From positions 28,727 through 92,726 of the forward strand of contig JBDHUC010000004.1 of NCBI GenBank assembly GCA_039808985.1: a stretch of 64,000 bases of DNA, read 5' to 3'. The stretch is from SXRF01 sp039808985 (GTDB taxonomy: Bacteria > Pseudomonadota > Alphaproteobacteria > Rickettsiales > SXRF01). The translations under genes and the position numbers were made by a program. Shown here piece by piece: positions 25,470-34,543 of the stretch. The notes beneath the pieces are model-generated. The model saw only the letters and a list, made by a program, of their open reading frames with translations. It made no database searches and was not told where the DNA came from. Numbering within the stretch: position 1 is the first letter of the stretch; each line of letters begins with the position of its first letter.

Positions 25470-26992
25470 TGCCAATATCTCAAAAACAATCCGAAAAGCC
25501 AGCAAAACTATTGCATCCCAAGACAGCAATGCAATTTGTCCGCTTGTGGGAAATCCCCGGCAGCGATCATTTAATTAACGGCAATGCCGATTTTCCTAAC
25601 ATATATGCGCGTCAAGACAGGCTGGTCGGGCAGGTAATAGATGCTTGTATAGCATTGCATGTTTATGAGCAGATTAAAGCCCATGCCAGCTACAACTCAT
25701 TAAAACCCCTTTTATCTGATAATTTCAGCGAAACGCAGTTTGATAAGTTGGCAAAACTCCCCGATGATAAACAAGCACCCGGCGGAAGTGAGCTTTTAAA
25801 GGCAATTATTGAACTATCGCAAAATAAGGGAAAGGATAAGGGATTAAAAACCCATTCCGACCTGGTAAGCAAAAAAGAATGGAAATCTTATATAGATGAA
25901 TTCAGGGAATATGAGAAAAAATATATAGAGTGGAAAGTAGATGCCTATTCTAAGAAAGATGCTATAGAGCAATCTGAATCTCCCTCCTATTACACTTCTG
26001 TTAAAAACAAAAAAATAACAATTAATAAAGCCCCTGAAAGGCCTGAAGACCCAAGGGTCACAAGAATAAACAAAGAAATTGCCCAAACTATAACTATATT
26101 AGATCCAGGCCCCAAGGCAAAGGACTCAATAGAAGCAAAAGCATCAAACAGGGGTAATGCAGAAATAACCTCGTTTCGGGATTTAAACCGTATCGGCGTC
26201 TTGCCAACCGAAACAACCCATGCTGATGATTTTATAACGATAATCGCAAATTTAAATCCCCCTAAATCTGTAAAACAGAATCAAGTGCCGCGTTTTTTTG
26301 AAGAGCAGGCCGAAATATTTGACCACGGATATTTTAATAAAAAACTATTTGTGGCGCTCGACAGGTGCAAAGAGCGTGATGGCGGGGTTACTAATGGCAA
26401 TATAGCCTCTATAGCCGAAATAAAAATAGTGCCCGCCAAGATGCTGGATGCAGAAAAATTAACAGCGATAACCAAACCTCTGCGTGATATGCTGGCCAGG
26501 CCGGAAATATATATTTCCCATAGCGACACGGATGTGACACCTCAAGTGAACAGAGGCAAATTAAAAACCGACTATGAAGCTAAAAAGGCTGATTTTATAA
26601 GGCTGTCAGAAAAACTGGGTGTGCAGTATAAATTTCCTGAATTTAATATACGCGAACCTAACAATCCGGGGTCCTATAGGGATTTAAGGCAGGAGTTCAA
26701 TAAATTATCCACACGTATACACGTAGATGCTATCAAAAAAGAAAACCGGACATGGCAGGAAGAATATCTGAAAACTGCAACAATTCAGGATCTGGCCGGA
26801 AGCAATGAACAATACCTGGATAGAATAAACCGCAAACTGTCAACCAACCTGCCGCGTACTGATAAGATGGAGCATAGCTGGTTAGAAGAAATTGCCCATT
26901 CAGTTAATCTTGACTTGAAAGAGATAACAAGAAAACTAAGGGAAGAATTCAAGCTAGGTAAGATGACAGCAACATCTTCCCGCCAAAGATAA
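25469..26992 (+). CDS. Large unknown protein with a possible RelA/SpoT-like segment
   Basis: 507 residues, hydrophilic, no signal peptide or membrane helix. Around residues 230-350, SFRDLNRIGVLPTETTHADD followed by FITIIANL, and later IASIAEIKIVPAKMLDAEKL, recall the order in RelA/SpoT-type nucleotidyltransferases (DLxRxxI...AD..., then AEIQ...MLDAK). The full catalytic set cannot be confirmed by eye, so it may be a degenerate alarmone synthetase-like domain or a chance likeness. The rest is charged and probably helical; the C-terminus is basic (GKMTATSSRQR). It is coupled to the 77-residue gene and lies near two putative metallopeptidases and 19 kb from the T4SS genes, so an effector or toxin role is worth testing. 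Confidence 0.5.
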   Translation: MPISQKQSEKPAKLLHPKTAMQFVRLWEIPGSDHLINGNADFPNIYARQDRLVGQVIDACIALHVYEQIKAHASYNSLKPLLSDNFSETQFDKLAKLPDDKQAPGGSELLKAIIELSQNKGKDKGLKTHSDLVSKKEWKSYIDEFREYEKKYIEWKVDAYSKKDAIEQSESPSYYTSVKNKKITINKAPERPEDPRVTRINKEIAQTITILDPGPKAKDSIEAKASNRGNAEITSFRDLNRIGVLPTETTHADDFITIIANLNPPKSVKQNQVPRFFEEQAEIFDHGYFNKKLFVALDRCKERDGGVTNGNIASIAEIKIVPAKMLDAEKLTAITKPLRDMLARPEIYISHSDTDVTPQVNRGKLKTDYEAKKADFIRLSEKLGVQYKFPEFNIREPNNPGSYRDLRQEFNKLSTRIHVDAIKKENRTWQEEYLKTATIQDLAGSNEQYLDRINRKLSTNLPRTDKMEHSWLEEIAHSVNLDLKEITRKLREEFKLGKMTATSSRQR

Positions 26993-27035
26993 TATTCTAC
27001 TTGAATAAATACGCGTTTAATCGTGTAATGCTTCC

Positions 27036-28916
27036 ATGACAATGCCTATAGCAACCAGCAAAATATCGCATCTTTCCGGGCAATCACTTCTGGTTTTTGC
27101 CTCCCTCTTGGCAATCATGGCTCATTTGGTATTGCCCGATAACCAGTGGCGCGAAATTCCGCTTATTATAATAATCGTCATCGGCTCGGTGCCGCTTCTT
27201 TGGGATATTGGCAAAAAACTCATAAAATTTGATTTTGGAGCTGACATACTGGCTGCCCTGGCACTTATCACCGCTATTGTGCTTGGTGAATATATGACGG
27301 CAGTTTTAATAATACTTATGCTGGCGGGCGGACAAGCATTAGAGAATTATGCTATGCGTAAAGCCTCTTCTGTTCTGCAGGCATTAGCGCAACGCATGCC
27401 GGAAACAGCGCAACGTAAGAATGGCGATAAGATCGAAGCAATAAATATCAGCGATATTAAGATAGGTGATTTTATTGTAGTTTACCCCCATGAAACCTGC
27501 CCTGTGGATGGAACAGTGGTTGAAGGCCACAGCACCATGGATGAATCATACCTGACCGGCGAGCCGTACCGCGTGTCAAAGGCAAAAGGTGCAGGCGTAC
27601 TTTCCGGCGCGATAAATGGTGAAGCAGTTCTAACTATCCGTGCCGATAAATTATCGGCTGATTCACGTTATGCAAAAATAATGGAAGTTATGCAGGATGC
27701 CGAGCAGAAACGCCCCAACCTGCGCCGCCTCGGTGACCAGCTAGGCGCGATATTTGCACCACTTGCACTGCTCCTTGCAATATCTGCATGGTGGTATACA
27801 GGTGATGCCATACGATTCCTGGCAGTTCTCGTAGTAGCCACCCCCTGCCCTTTGCTTATCGCCATTCCTATAACAATTATCAGCGCCATTTCCATGGCGG
27901 CACGGCTTGGCATAATAATAAAAGACCCAACAGTTCTGGAACGCCTGCCCACCTGCACTACAGCGATCTTTGATAAAACCGGCACATTAACTTACGGAAG
28001 GCCGGAACTTACCGAAATAGCTGCTGCGCAGGGCATAAGCCGCGATGATGTTTTAAGAAAATCCGCAAGCCTGGAGCGTTATTCAAAACACCCCCTCGCC
28101 CATGCTATTTTACAGGCAGCCCAGAAAAGCAACCTTAAACTTCTTACTGCGCAGAGCGTTTCAGAAAGCCCCGGCCTTGGGCTTTCCGGTGTCGTTGAAA
28201 ATTCTGAGATAACCATAACCAGCCGCAAGAAGTTTCTGGCAAAAATGCCCCAATTGGAAAATATACTTCCAAAGCAATCTGCTGGCCTCGAATGTGTAGT
28301 TCTTGTTGATGGGGCATACGCCGCCACCTTCCATTTCCGCGATGCCCCGCGCGAGGAAGGCTTATCCTTCATCAGCCACCTGGCTCCTAATCACCAGTTC
28401 AACCGCATAATGCTTGTGTCTGGCGACCGCGAATCGGAAGTCAACTATCTGGCCGAACGCATGGGCATAACCAAATCACTTGCAGGACAGACACCCGAGC
28501 AGAAACTGGCATTAGTGCGCGAAGAAACTGCAAAAGCCCCCACCCTGTTCATGGGCGATGGCATAAATGACGCCCCAGCCCTTGCTGCCGCCACAGTTGG
28601 CATAGCTTTCGGTCAGGCCAGCAGCGTAACTTCCGAGGCCGCAGGCGCGGTAATAATGGAAAACACACTGGCAAAAGTTGATGAGCTTATTCATATAAGC
28701 GAATCAATGCGTAAAATAGCCATGCAAAGCGCGGTCGGCGGTATGCTTTTAAGCGTTATCTGCATGGGATTCGCAGCAGCGGGATATTTATCTCCGGTTG
28801 CCGGCGCAATTGCACAGGAACTTATCGACATGGTAGCGATAATATGGGCTTTGCGCCTGACTTTACAGGGAAAAATCGAGGCTGACATAAAACTGGGCAA
28901 ACATCACAAGCATTAG
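27036..28916 (+). CDS. Heavy-metal P1B-type ATPase without N-terminal metal-binding domain
   Basis: 626 residues. P-type signatures: TGEP actuator loop, phosphorylation site DKTGTLTYGRPE, the SKHPLAHAI histidine motif of P1B pumps and GDGINDAPALAAATVG hinge. About eight membrane helices flank them. The metal-binding membrane motif reads VVATPCPLLIAIP, that is TPCP rather than the CPC of Cu/Zn/Cd pumps, so the ion is uncertain; TPC-type pumps form a separate P1B group. There is no HMA or His-rich N-terminus. No metal-responsive regulator is adjacent. It stands alone between the unknown 507-residue protein and the metallopeptidase pair. Confidence 0.9.
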   Translation: MTMPIATSKISHLSGQSLLVFASLLAIMAHLVLPDNQWREIPLIIIIVIGSVPLLWDIGKKLIKFDFGADILAALALITAIVLGEYMTAVLIILMLAGGQALENYAMRKASSVLQALAQRMPETAQRKNGDKIEAINISDIKIGDFIVVYPHETCPVDGTVVEGHSTMDESYLTGEPYRVSKAKGAGVLSGAINGEAVLTIRADKLSADSRYAKIMEVMQDAEQKRPNLRRLGDQLGAIFAPLALLLAISAWWYTGDAIRFLAVLVVATPCPLLIAIPITIISAISMAARLGIIIKDPTVLERLPTCTTAIFDKTGTLTYGRPELTEIAAAQGISRDDVLRKSASLERYSKHPLAHAILQAAQKSNLKLLTAQSVSESPGLGLSGVVENSEITITSRKKFLAKMPQLENILPKQSAGLECVVLVDGAYAATFHFRDAPREEGLSFISHLAPNHQFNRIMLVSGDRESEVNYLAERMGITKSLAGQTPEQKLALVREETAKAPTLFMGDGINDAPALAAATVGIAFGQASSVTSEAAGAVIMENTLAKVDELIHISESMRKIAMQSAVGGMLLSVICMGFAAAGYLSPVAGAIAQELIDMVAIIWALRLTLQGKIEADIKLGKHHKH

Positions 28917-29014
28917 GTCGTGCCGACATTAATAAACCATTGAGATATTCTGGGTTTGTGGTAATATTTACCCATAAAAACCAAAGAAAGTTACCAGGAA
29001 AACCAACAGGAACA

Positions 29015-30070
29015 ATGTCCCATTTCAGCGCAGAAAATATCGAAGATTACACGCAGGCTCCGCCAGGGCCTTCTCTTTTTTCGCGCATAAAAACAGCGGT
29101 AAAAAATCTTTTTGGCTTTAAATCTGAGCAGCCCACCGCCCCTCAGTCAGAAACATATGATCTGGTTCGCCGCCCGATAGAATATCTGCCGATTGTAAAC
29201 AATAACCCGATTCAAGCCGATCTAAACAAGGCCATCTTAATGGCAAGGGCCAATATACACCCGGCAGGCCTGTCGGAAGCAGACATAAATTCAGTAGCCA
29301 GCTATCTTGTTCCCACAGAAATAAAGCCTGGCGACTCATTAAAGGTTGGGAGCAACGAATCAATCTCCTATGCCGAGCTTGCAAAGGTCGCGCAGAATGT
29401 TGAAAATGTAAGTTCAAAAGACGCTGCTTTCAAAGCCATGCCGCGCATCTTCGTTTATCCTCCGTCCCCACCCCAGGGCAGCAGGGAGGAAGCCATACTT
29501 GATAAGCTTAATATAGCCCCTGACAATGTCGCCTATTCCTATACCGACTCAATAATAATAAGCCAGGATTTCTCTAATAAAAATAACCGTGAAGGGATAA
29601 TTTCCGCCTTCGCGCATGAATATGGCCACCGCCTTAATTTCGCAACGCAAGGCATAGTAACCGCCGAGTACAACCAGTTCAAACATGCTCAGATGACCGG
29701 CAATGACCTTAATAAAATGTATGGGCAGAAGGAAAAAATAAAATCAGCAATCGACTTAAAAAACAATGAACTGGCTCGCCAGGAAGAAAAAATAGCCGAT
29801 GATTACGCGGCACTTGCCGGTTACGGCGAAGGCATAAAAAAATTCGCCGCCAGCAATCTTATACCGGATTCAAAAACAAGCAGGCACCCTTCTTCAAAAG
29901 AACGCGTTGAGAATATTGAAGAAACATTGGCCAATCCCCAGTCGGCACTAAGCAAAATAGAAAAAAGCCTGGATAAGTTTAAAAAGCAGATTTTCAGCCG
30001 CCCTGCTGCAAGCCATCAGGAACTCGTAGCCGCATCATCAGCAAACGCTGATTACCAGCCAGCGCGCTGA
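29015..30070 (+). CDS. Putative zinc metallopeptidase, first of a paralogous pair
   Basis: 351 residues from ATG 29015, chosen because AGGAAC precedes it closely; an upstream in-frame start at 28940 adds 25 unlikely residues. A gluzincin-like motif AFAHEYGHRLNFATQG gives HExxH, and the downstream EEKIADDYAALAGYGEG supplies the probable third-ligand Glu/Asp helix. There is no signal peptide; a short N-terminal amphipathic segment (PSLFSRIKTAVKNLFGF) may associate with membranes. The next gene is a clear paralogue with the same layout. The combination of no Sec signal, an intact protease motif and a T4SS in the window makes a translocated effector plausible but unproven. Confidence 0.7.
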   Translation: MSHFSAENIEDYTQAPPGPSLFSRIKTAVKNLFGFKSEQPTAPQSETYDLVRRPIEYLPIVNNNPIQADLNKAILMARANIHPAGLSEADINSVASYLVPTEIKPGDSLKVGSNESISYAELAKVAQNVENVSSKDAAFKAMPRIFVYPPSPPQGSREEAILDKLNIAPDNVAYSYTDSIIISQDFSNKNNREGIISAFAHEYGHRLNFATQGIVTAEYNQFKHAQMTGNDLNKMYGQKEKIKSAIDLKNNELARQEEKIADDYAALAGYGEGIKKFAASNLIPDSKTSRHPSSKERVENIEETLANPQSALSKIEKSLDKFKKQIFSRPAASHQELVAASSANADYQPAR

Positions 30071-30164
30071 TTTATAACAATTAATAAATGTTAACCAATA
30101 TTGACATTTAAGCATTAAATGTTAGACTCAATGCAATTCATAACCGTATTATATTTGAAAACAA

Positions 30165-31298
30165 ATGGCTGATATAACACTCTTCAGATTAGAAGGCCAG
30201 GCGCCGGAACCATCCCTGCTTGGCTCCCTGATTTCGGGCATAAAAAAATTTTTCAGGCCTACACCGAAAATCCCTGAACCAGCCGTTCCTTATGATGTGG
30301 TTCAGGTTCATATACCTTATGCGGATATAGGCAACAGCAACATATTAAACACCGAAGTGTATAGAAATAACCTTAATGAGGAATTAAGCAAGGTTGCCAA
30401 CATAGAAAATGCTGACTTGAGAAATATCAGCCCTGAATCAATCAATGAGGCTTTTTCCGCCAATGCGCCAAGACGATTAAAACCCGGCGAATCCATAAAG
30501 GTTAAGGATGGCGAAATTTCATACGAAGAACTTGCTGAAATAAAGCGGAATGTTGACAATGTAAGCAGTAACGATGCTTTTTTAGGCAAGAAAATGCCTG
30601 AAATATTTGTCTTCCAGAATTTTTCTCCGGAAATAACATCCAGGCTTCCGCTGCTGGAAATTTTAAACGAAGCCACAGGCAATAATTTACATTATTACGT
30701 TCATTATGATTCGGTATTAGGCGGACAGGAATTTTTTGCAAACCGTACAAAGGATGAAATCAAGCACGCTTTCGGGCATGAAATAGGCCATCGCATTGCA
30801 AATGCCACACAGGGGCTGAATATTATCAATTATAACCCGGAAAAGCACGCCGCCATGATGGGTGAAGACTTTAGCGGAGTCTGCGGAAATCCCAATCATC
30901 TAAACAATAGTTATGATTGCCATCAGCTAATAACAAAACTAAACGGCGAGAGCGACAAAGTTATTGGGCAGATAAGGGAAAAAACAAATGAACTGCAACG
31001 GGAGCAGGAAAACCTCGCCGATAAATATTCCGTGCTTGCTGGTTATGGAGATGGTGGCATCAGCTTAAATCTACACGACTATTTTGGTCAGGCAGACGGC
31101 TCTCACCTCCCTGGCAAGGAGCGCCTCAAAAACATTGAGGCTATCATGGCTGACCCGGCAGCCGCCAAAGAAAAGCTGGAATCTGAGCTTGCCCAACTAA
31201 AAAGACCAATATTACCGGTGCAGGAAGCTGAAACAGGCCATAAATCCCCTCTCCCTCCTCAAGCATCACTTGCGGATCAGGTGATACTGGAACGCTGA
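30165..31298 (+). CDS. Putative zinc metallopeptidase, second of the pair
   Basis: 377 residues, paralogue of the preceding gene. The motif is AFGHEIGHRIANATQG (HExxH), followed by EQENLADKYSVLAGYGDG. The N-terminal half shares PSLLGSLISGIKKFF, a YDVV segment and the KPGESIKVKDGEISYEELAE pattern with its sibling. No signal peptide and no membrane span. The two differ mainly in the spacing between motif and C-terminal helix, where this copy has an insertion with two cysteines (GVCGNPNHLNNSYDCHQ). The ribosome site is weak, and about 95 AT-rich bases separate the two genes. Confidence 0.7.
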   Translation: MADITLFRLEGQAPEPSLLGSLISGIKKFFRPTPKIPEPAVPYDVVQVHIPYADIGNSNILNTEVYRNNLNEELSKVANIENADLRNISPESINEAFSANAPRRLKPGESIKVKDGEISYEELAEIKRNVDNVSSNDAFLGKKMPEIFVFQNFSPEITSRLPLLEILNEATGNNLHYYVHYDSVLGGQEFFANRTKDEIKHAFGHEIGHRIANATQGLNIINYNPEKHAAMMGEDFSGVCGNPNHLNNSYDCHQLITKLNGESDKVIGQIREKTNELQREQENLADKYSVLAGYGDGGISLNLHDYFGQADGSHLPGKERLKNIEAIMADPAAAKEKLESELAQLKRPILPVQEAETGHKSPLPPQASLADQVILER

Positions 31299-31300
31299 TT

Positions 31301-31651
31301 TTATTTTACCTGCGCTGGCCTGGAGTCCGCATCAACCGTAGGATGCTTGCACTGTATTACCATAATCCGGTTATGGGTAGTGGTTGTAGTTGCAGTAGAT
31401 ACCGCAGAAGATGATTTAACATTAGTAACCGTTCCCGCTTCGCCGGTAACCTCAAGAACTTCATAACCAAGGTCTTCACAGATAATACCGGCCTTCTGGT
31501 AACAATGCCCCCAGTTCCTGTCAAGCCCTGAGCAGTTTATTGCATAGCCGCGCTTACCGTCGGCGGTATATATCCGGCTCGACCCGGCCTCATGGCCGCA
31601 ACCACTCACAAGCAACGCCGCAACCAGCAATATAAGTGTTTTTCTATTCAT
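31301..31651 (-). CDS. Small putative lipoprotein
   Basis: About 116 residues from ATG 31651. The N-terminus MNRKTLILLVAALLVSGCG is a lipoprotein signal with lipobox VSGC, so the mature protein should be anchored by a lipidated Cys. The mature part (IYTADGKRGYAINCSGLDRN, then CYQKAGIICEDLGYEVL) has several cysteines and resembles small outer-membrane lipoproteins of unknown role found in alphaproteobacteria. Longer upstream starts run into the tRNA-His gene and are rejected. It is convergent with the second metallopeptidase, with a two-base gap. Confidence 0.75.
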   Translation of the reverse strand: MNRKTLILLVAALLVSGCGHEAGSSRIYTADGKRGYAINCSGLDRNWGHCYQKAGIICEDLGYEVLEVTGEAGTVTNVKSSSAVSTATTTTTHNRIMVIQCKHPTVDADSRPAQVK

Positions 31652-31681
31652 AAAATACATCCTGACCCTTATAGAGAATGG

Positions 31682-31756
31682 GGCGAGTGAGGGGACTCGA
31701 ACCCCCGACATCCAGAATCACAATCTGGCGCTCTAACCAACTGAGCTACACCCGCC
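31682..31756 (-). tRNA. tRNA-His (GTG anticodon)
   Basis: The minus strand folds as a cloverleaf: acceptor GCGGGTG with CACTCGC, D-arm GCTC..GAGC, anticodon stem CCAGA/TCTGG with loop TTGTGAT (anticodon GTG), and T-loop TTCGAGT. An extra G at -1 opposite C73 is encoded, the classical tRNA-His identity pair. CCA is not encoded. Confidence 0.95.
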
Positions 31757-31762
31757 ATAACC

Positions 31763-31787
31763 AGCAAATCCATCAGTGGGATTTGCG
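31763..31787. repeat. Short palindrome, AGCAAATCC family
   Basis: AGCAAATCC and GGATTTGC form a perfect stem around a short loop, immediately upstream of tRNA-His. Relatives lie at 56707-56731 and 58404-58427. Confidence 0.6.
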
Positions 31788-31896
31788 ACTTAAAACCTAG
31801 TAAATTAAGGTAAGGCACTAGGAATTAGGCACTGCGCGGCCAAAAGTCAATTAAAAAGTCGTTTTTCAGGGATTAACTCATTATATTTTCTCCAGC

Positions 31897-31984
31897 GTCA
31901 TCCCGCAAATGCGTAAGCATTGCGCAGGATCTCGGGATTATTGATACAGATCCTGTGCTACGGCTTCGTCGCCCGCAGAATGAC
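31897..31984. repeat. PE-A palindromic element, inverted copy
   Basis: Full-length PE-A in the reverse orientation to 22021-22107 (GTCATCCCGCAAATGCG ... GCAGAATGAC). It lies between tRNA-His and coaD. Confidence 0.85.
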
Positions 31985-32005
31985 TGCAATGCCCAGCCCC
32001 TAAGC

Positions 32006-32503
32006 TTAATGCGCCGAAGAAAAATGCGCGCGCAGATGAGCAGCCACATTCGGCGACACGAATGATGATATATCGCCGCCTAATCTTGCTATCTGTTTAA
32101 CAAAGCGCGAAGAAATAAAATGCGTATCTTCCGATGCGGTCAGGAATACCGTTTCCACATCAGGTTTCATCCGCGCATTCATGCATGCCATCTGGAATTC
32201 ATATTCAAAATCTGAAATAGCGCGCAAACCTCGTATCACCATATTAGCGCCAACCTCTTCGGCAAAATTCACAAGCAGCCCGGAGAATGTTTTAACTTCA
32301 ACCCGGTGCGCTTCCTTGCCAAGCGAAGCCAGGTCAGACTCCACCAGTTGCCCACGCATAGCAAGGTCAAACACCGGTTCTTTTCCGGTATCCAGCGCGA
32401 CAGCTACTATAAGCCGGTCCGTCACATTTAATGCACGCCTGATAATATCCATATGCCCAACTGTAATCGGATCAAACGTACCCGGATAAATAGCAGTCCT
32501 CAT
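32006..32503 (-). CDS. coaD: Phosphopantetheine adenylyltransferase
   Basis: 165 residues from ATG 32503, which has GGTGGAG about nine bases upstream; a GTG at 32518 lies inside that site. It makes dephospho-CoA from phosphopantetheine and ATP. The nucleotidyltransferase motif is AIYPGTFDPITVGHMDII (the T/HxGH-like site), with the C-terminal HFISSRFVKQIA segment matching the family ISS motif. NMVIRGLRAISDFEYEFQM is typical. It stands alone, facing a repeat block on its 3' side and an AT-rich intergenic region shared with fliF on its 5' side. Confidence 0.95.
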   Translation of the reverse strand: MRTAIYPGTFDPITVGHMDIIRRALNVTDRLIVAVALDTGKEPVFDLAMRGQLVESDLASLGKEAHRVEVKTFSGLLVNFAEEVGANMVIRGLRAISDFEYEFQMACMNARMKPDVETVFLTASEDTHFISSRFVKQIARLGGDISSFVSPNVAAHLRAHFSSAH

Positions 32504-32861
32504 TTTATATATCTCCACCTAAAAAAATTACTTGTAAAAATGTTGAAAAAAACTATTACAGATTCATATAATCGCACTATGGGTTTTTCGCAATCAAGCA
32601 TAATGATTTATAAAAATTATTTAACTAAGAAAATTTTTCTTTATCTTAATATAAATAAAAATAATTCGCTTGCCTAACCCCTTCAAATATATTTTATCAT
32701 ATCAATGTAGGAAAAATTTTCCTCATGTTAACACATTGTAAACACTATTGGGTTATTGTGAGGAAATACAAGGCTTACACAAGGGTCAATCCCTGCCGGT
32801 ATTATAAATAACGCATATGGACTTGCTGTAAAAATATAAATTTGGGGAAGAATAAGGCGCT
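32504..32861. other. AT-rich divergent intergenic region between coaD and fliF
   Basis: No convincing gene. The region is markedly AT-rich. It contains a palindrome GGAAAAATTTTCC at 32710-32722 and the possible CtrA-like site at 32728. Promoters for coaD (minus) and for the flagellar cluster (plus) should lie here. Confidence 0.6.
32728..32743 (+). promoter_or_regulatory. Possible CtrA-like box upstream of fliF
   Basis: TTAACACATTGTAAAC fits TTAA-N7-TTAAC with one mismatch, about 120 bases before the fliF start. In Caulobacter, CtrA controls fliF. The resemblance is weak and seen by eye only. Confidence 0.25.
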
Positions 32862-34520
32862 ATGGAATCAGTAATGGAAGGCATGAAAGGTTTAGGTAAT
32901 TTTCGCGCAAGATTGCTGATAGCAGTCGCAATAGTTTTACTGGGATTTTTTATGATGATGGCCTTCCGTATTTCCAGCGCGGGAATGTCACCTATCTATA
33001 CCGGCCTTTCAATGGAGGATAGCGCCAAGGTAGTTGCCGAACTCGAAAAAAACGGCGTTCCATATGAAATATCCGCTGGCGGCTCCCAGATTTCCGTTCC
33101 TTCCGACCGCGTTTTGCGCCTGCGCCTGTCAATGGCGGAGCAAGGCGTTCCCTCAGGCGGCTCTATAGTGGGATATGAAATTTTTGATCGCTCGGAAAGT
33201 TTTGGCAGTTCTAATTTTGTCATGAACGTGAATATGCTGCGTGCGCTTGAAGGCGAACTGGCGCGCACCATAGCCTCCCTGAATGGTGTTGATACCGTGC
33301 GTGTACATCTGGTTATGCCCAAGCGCGAATTATTCAGCCGCGAAAAGGAAAAGCCAAGCGCCTCAGTTGCCATTAAAATGCGCAGCGGTGCAACCCTGGA
33401 GCATCAGGAAGTAACCGCCATAACCCACCTTATAGCTTCTGCTGTTCCAGAACTTGAGCCATCGAAGGTTACAATTATTGATAGCCACGGGAAACTACTC
33501 GCGCGCGGCGATGGAAATGATGGAATGGACGGCGCATCCCTCTCTTCTGTTGAATATAAAACGGCCTTTGAGAACCGCACCCAGCAAACCCTGGAAGAAT
33601 TACTGGAAAAAGTTATCGGTGTTGGCAAGGTTCGCGTTCAGGTAGCGGCCGATATAAATTTCGACCGCATAGTAACCAATTCCGAAAAATATGACCCGGA
33701 CGGACAGGTTGCGCGCTCGGTACAATCCAACAGCCAGAAGGAAAATTCCAGCGATAAAACCGGCAAGGACAATGTAAGCGTTGGCAACAACCTGCCACAA
33801 TCTACAACCGGAAATGAAGGGGCGTCAGGAAGCAACAAAACTGTTGAAAGCTCCGATGAAACAACAAATTATGAAATCTCCAAAACAGTCCAGAACCATA
33901 TCAAGGAAGCAGGCAACATAAACAAGCTTTCGATTGCGGTACTGGTTGATGGGACCTACCCGGAATCCGCCGATGGCAAAACCACATACACCCCGCGCAC
34001 CGAGGAAGAACTGAAACAACTTAAGGCGCTGGTAAGTTCAGCAGTTGGTTATGACGAGAAGCGCGGCGACAAGATCGAGCTGGTTAATATGCGCTTTACA
34101 CAGGATGCGCTGAATATCGGCGAAACCTCATTCTTCGAGCGCTTCAAACTTGAAGTGCAATCAGTTATCCAGACCCTTATAATCTCCGTGGTCGCAATAC
34201 TTGCTATTTTGCTGGTGCTGCGCCCGGCTGTTGCTAAAATGGCAAGACAGATACAGCCTCCAAGCGAGCGTGTTGCCAATGAAATGGCAATTCTTGGTGG
34301 CGGCGCCCCTGTGGAGCGCATAGGAAGTGACGGCGGTTCAGGCGGCGGCGGGGGTGCCCCTGACGGCGGGTTTGAGCCGCCTGCTGAATCAATGATAAAT
34401 GTTGCAAATATCAAAGGCGGCATGAAATCATCATCAATGTCCAAGATAAATGAGATAGTGGAAAAATATCCTGAAGAGACCATGGGCGTTCTTCGCCAAT
34501 GGATATTGAAACAGACCTGA
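32862..34520 (+). CDS. fliF: Flagellar MS-ring protein FliF
   Basis: 552 residues, family length. It forms the MS ring in the inner membrane. The N-terminal helix (LLIAVAIVLLGFFMMMAF, about 18-36) is followed by the YscJ/FliF domain (SPIYTGLSMEDSAKVVAELE, LRLRLSMAEQGVPSGG, ALEGELARTIASLNGV), the second ring-building domain with a Ser/Asn/Gly-rich periplasmic insert, a C-terminal helix (VIQTLIISVVAILAILLVLR, about 440-460) and the FliG-binding tail ending EETMGVLRQWILKQT. First gene of the cluster, followed 23 bases later by fliG. The order matches Caulobacter. Confidence 0.96.
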   Translation: MESVMEGMKGLGNFRARLLIAVAIVLLGFFMMMAFRISSAGMSPIYTGLSMEDSAKVVAELEKNGVPYEISAGGSQISVPSDRVLRLRLSMAEQGVPSGGSIVGYEIFDRSESFGSSNFVMNVNMLRALEGELARTIASLNGVDTVRVHLVMPKRELFSREKEKPSASVAIKMRSGATLEHQEVTAITHLIASAVPELEPSKVTIIDSHGKLLARGDGNDGMDGASLSSVEYKTAFENRTQQTLEELLEKVIGVGKVRVQVAADINFDRIVTNSEKYDPDGQVARSVQSNSQKENSSDKTGKDNVSVGNNLPQSTTGNEGASGSNKTVESSDETTNYEISKTVQNHIKEAGNINKLSIAVLVDGTYPESADGKTTYTPRTEEELKQLKALVSSAVGYDEKRGDKIELVNMRFTQDALNIGETSFFERFKLEVQSVIQTLIISVVAILAILLVLRPAVAKMARQIQPPSERVANEMAILGGGAPVERIGSDGGSGGGGGAPDGGFEPPAESMINVANIKGGMKSSSMSKINEIVEKYPEETMGVLRQWILKQT

Positions 34521-34543
34521 CAAATAGAATAAGGCATTAAACC

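Noticed and set aside
20719..31300. Prophage or integrative element
   Set aside because: No integrase, structural phage gene or attachment-site pair was found; housekeeping genes (map, rnd) are interspersed.
31652..31711. N-terminal extension of the small lipoprotein into the tRNA-His gene
   Set aside because: The extension is translated tRNA sequence; the lipoprotein signal starts at 31651.
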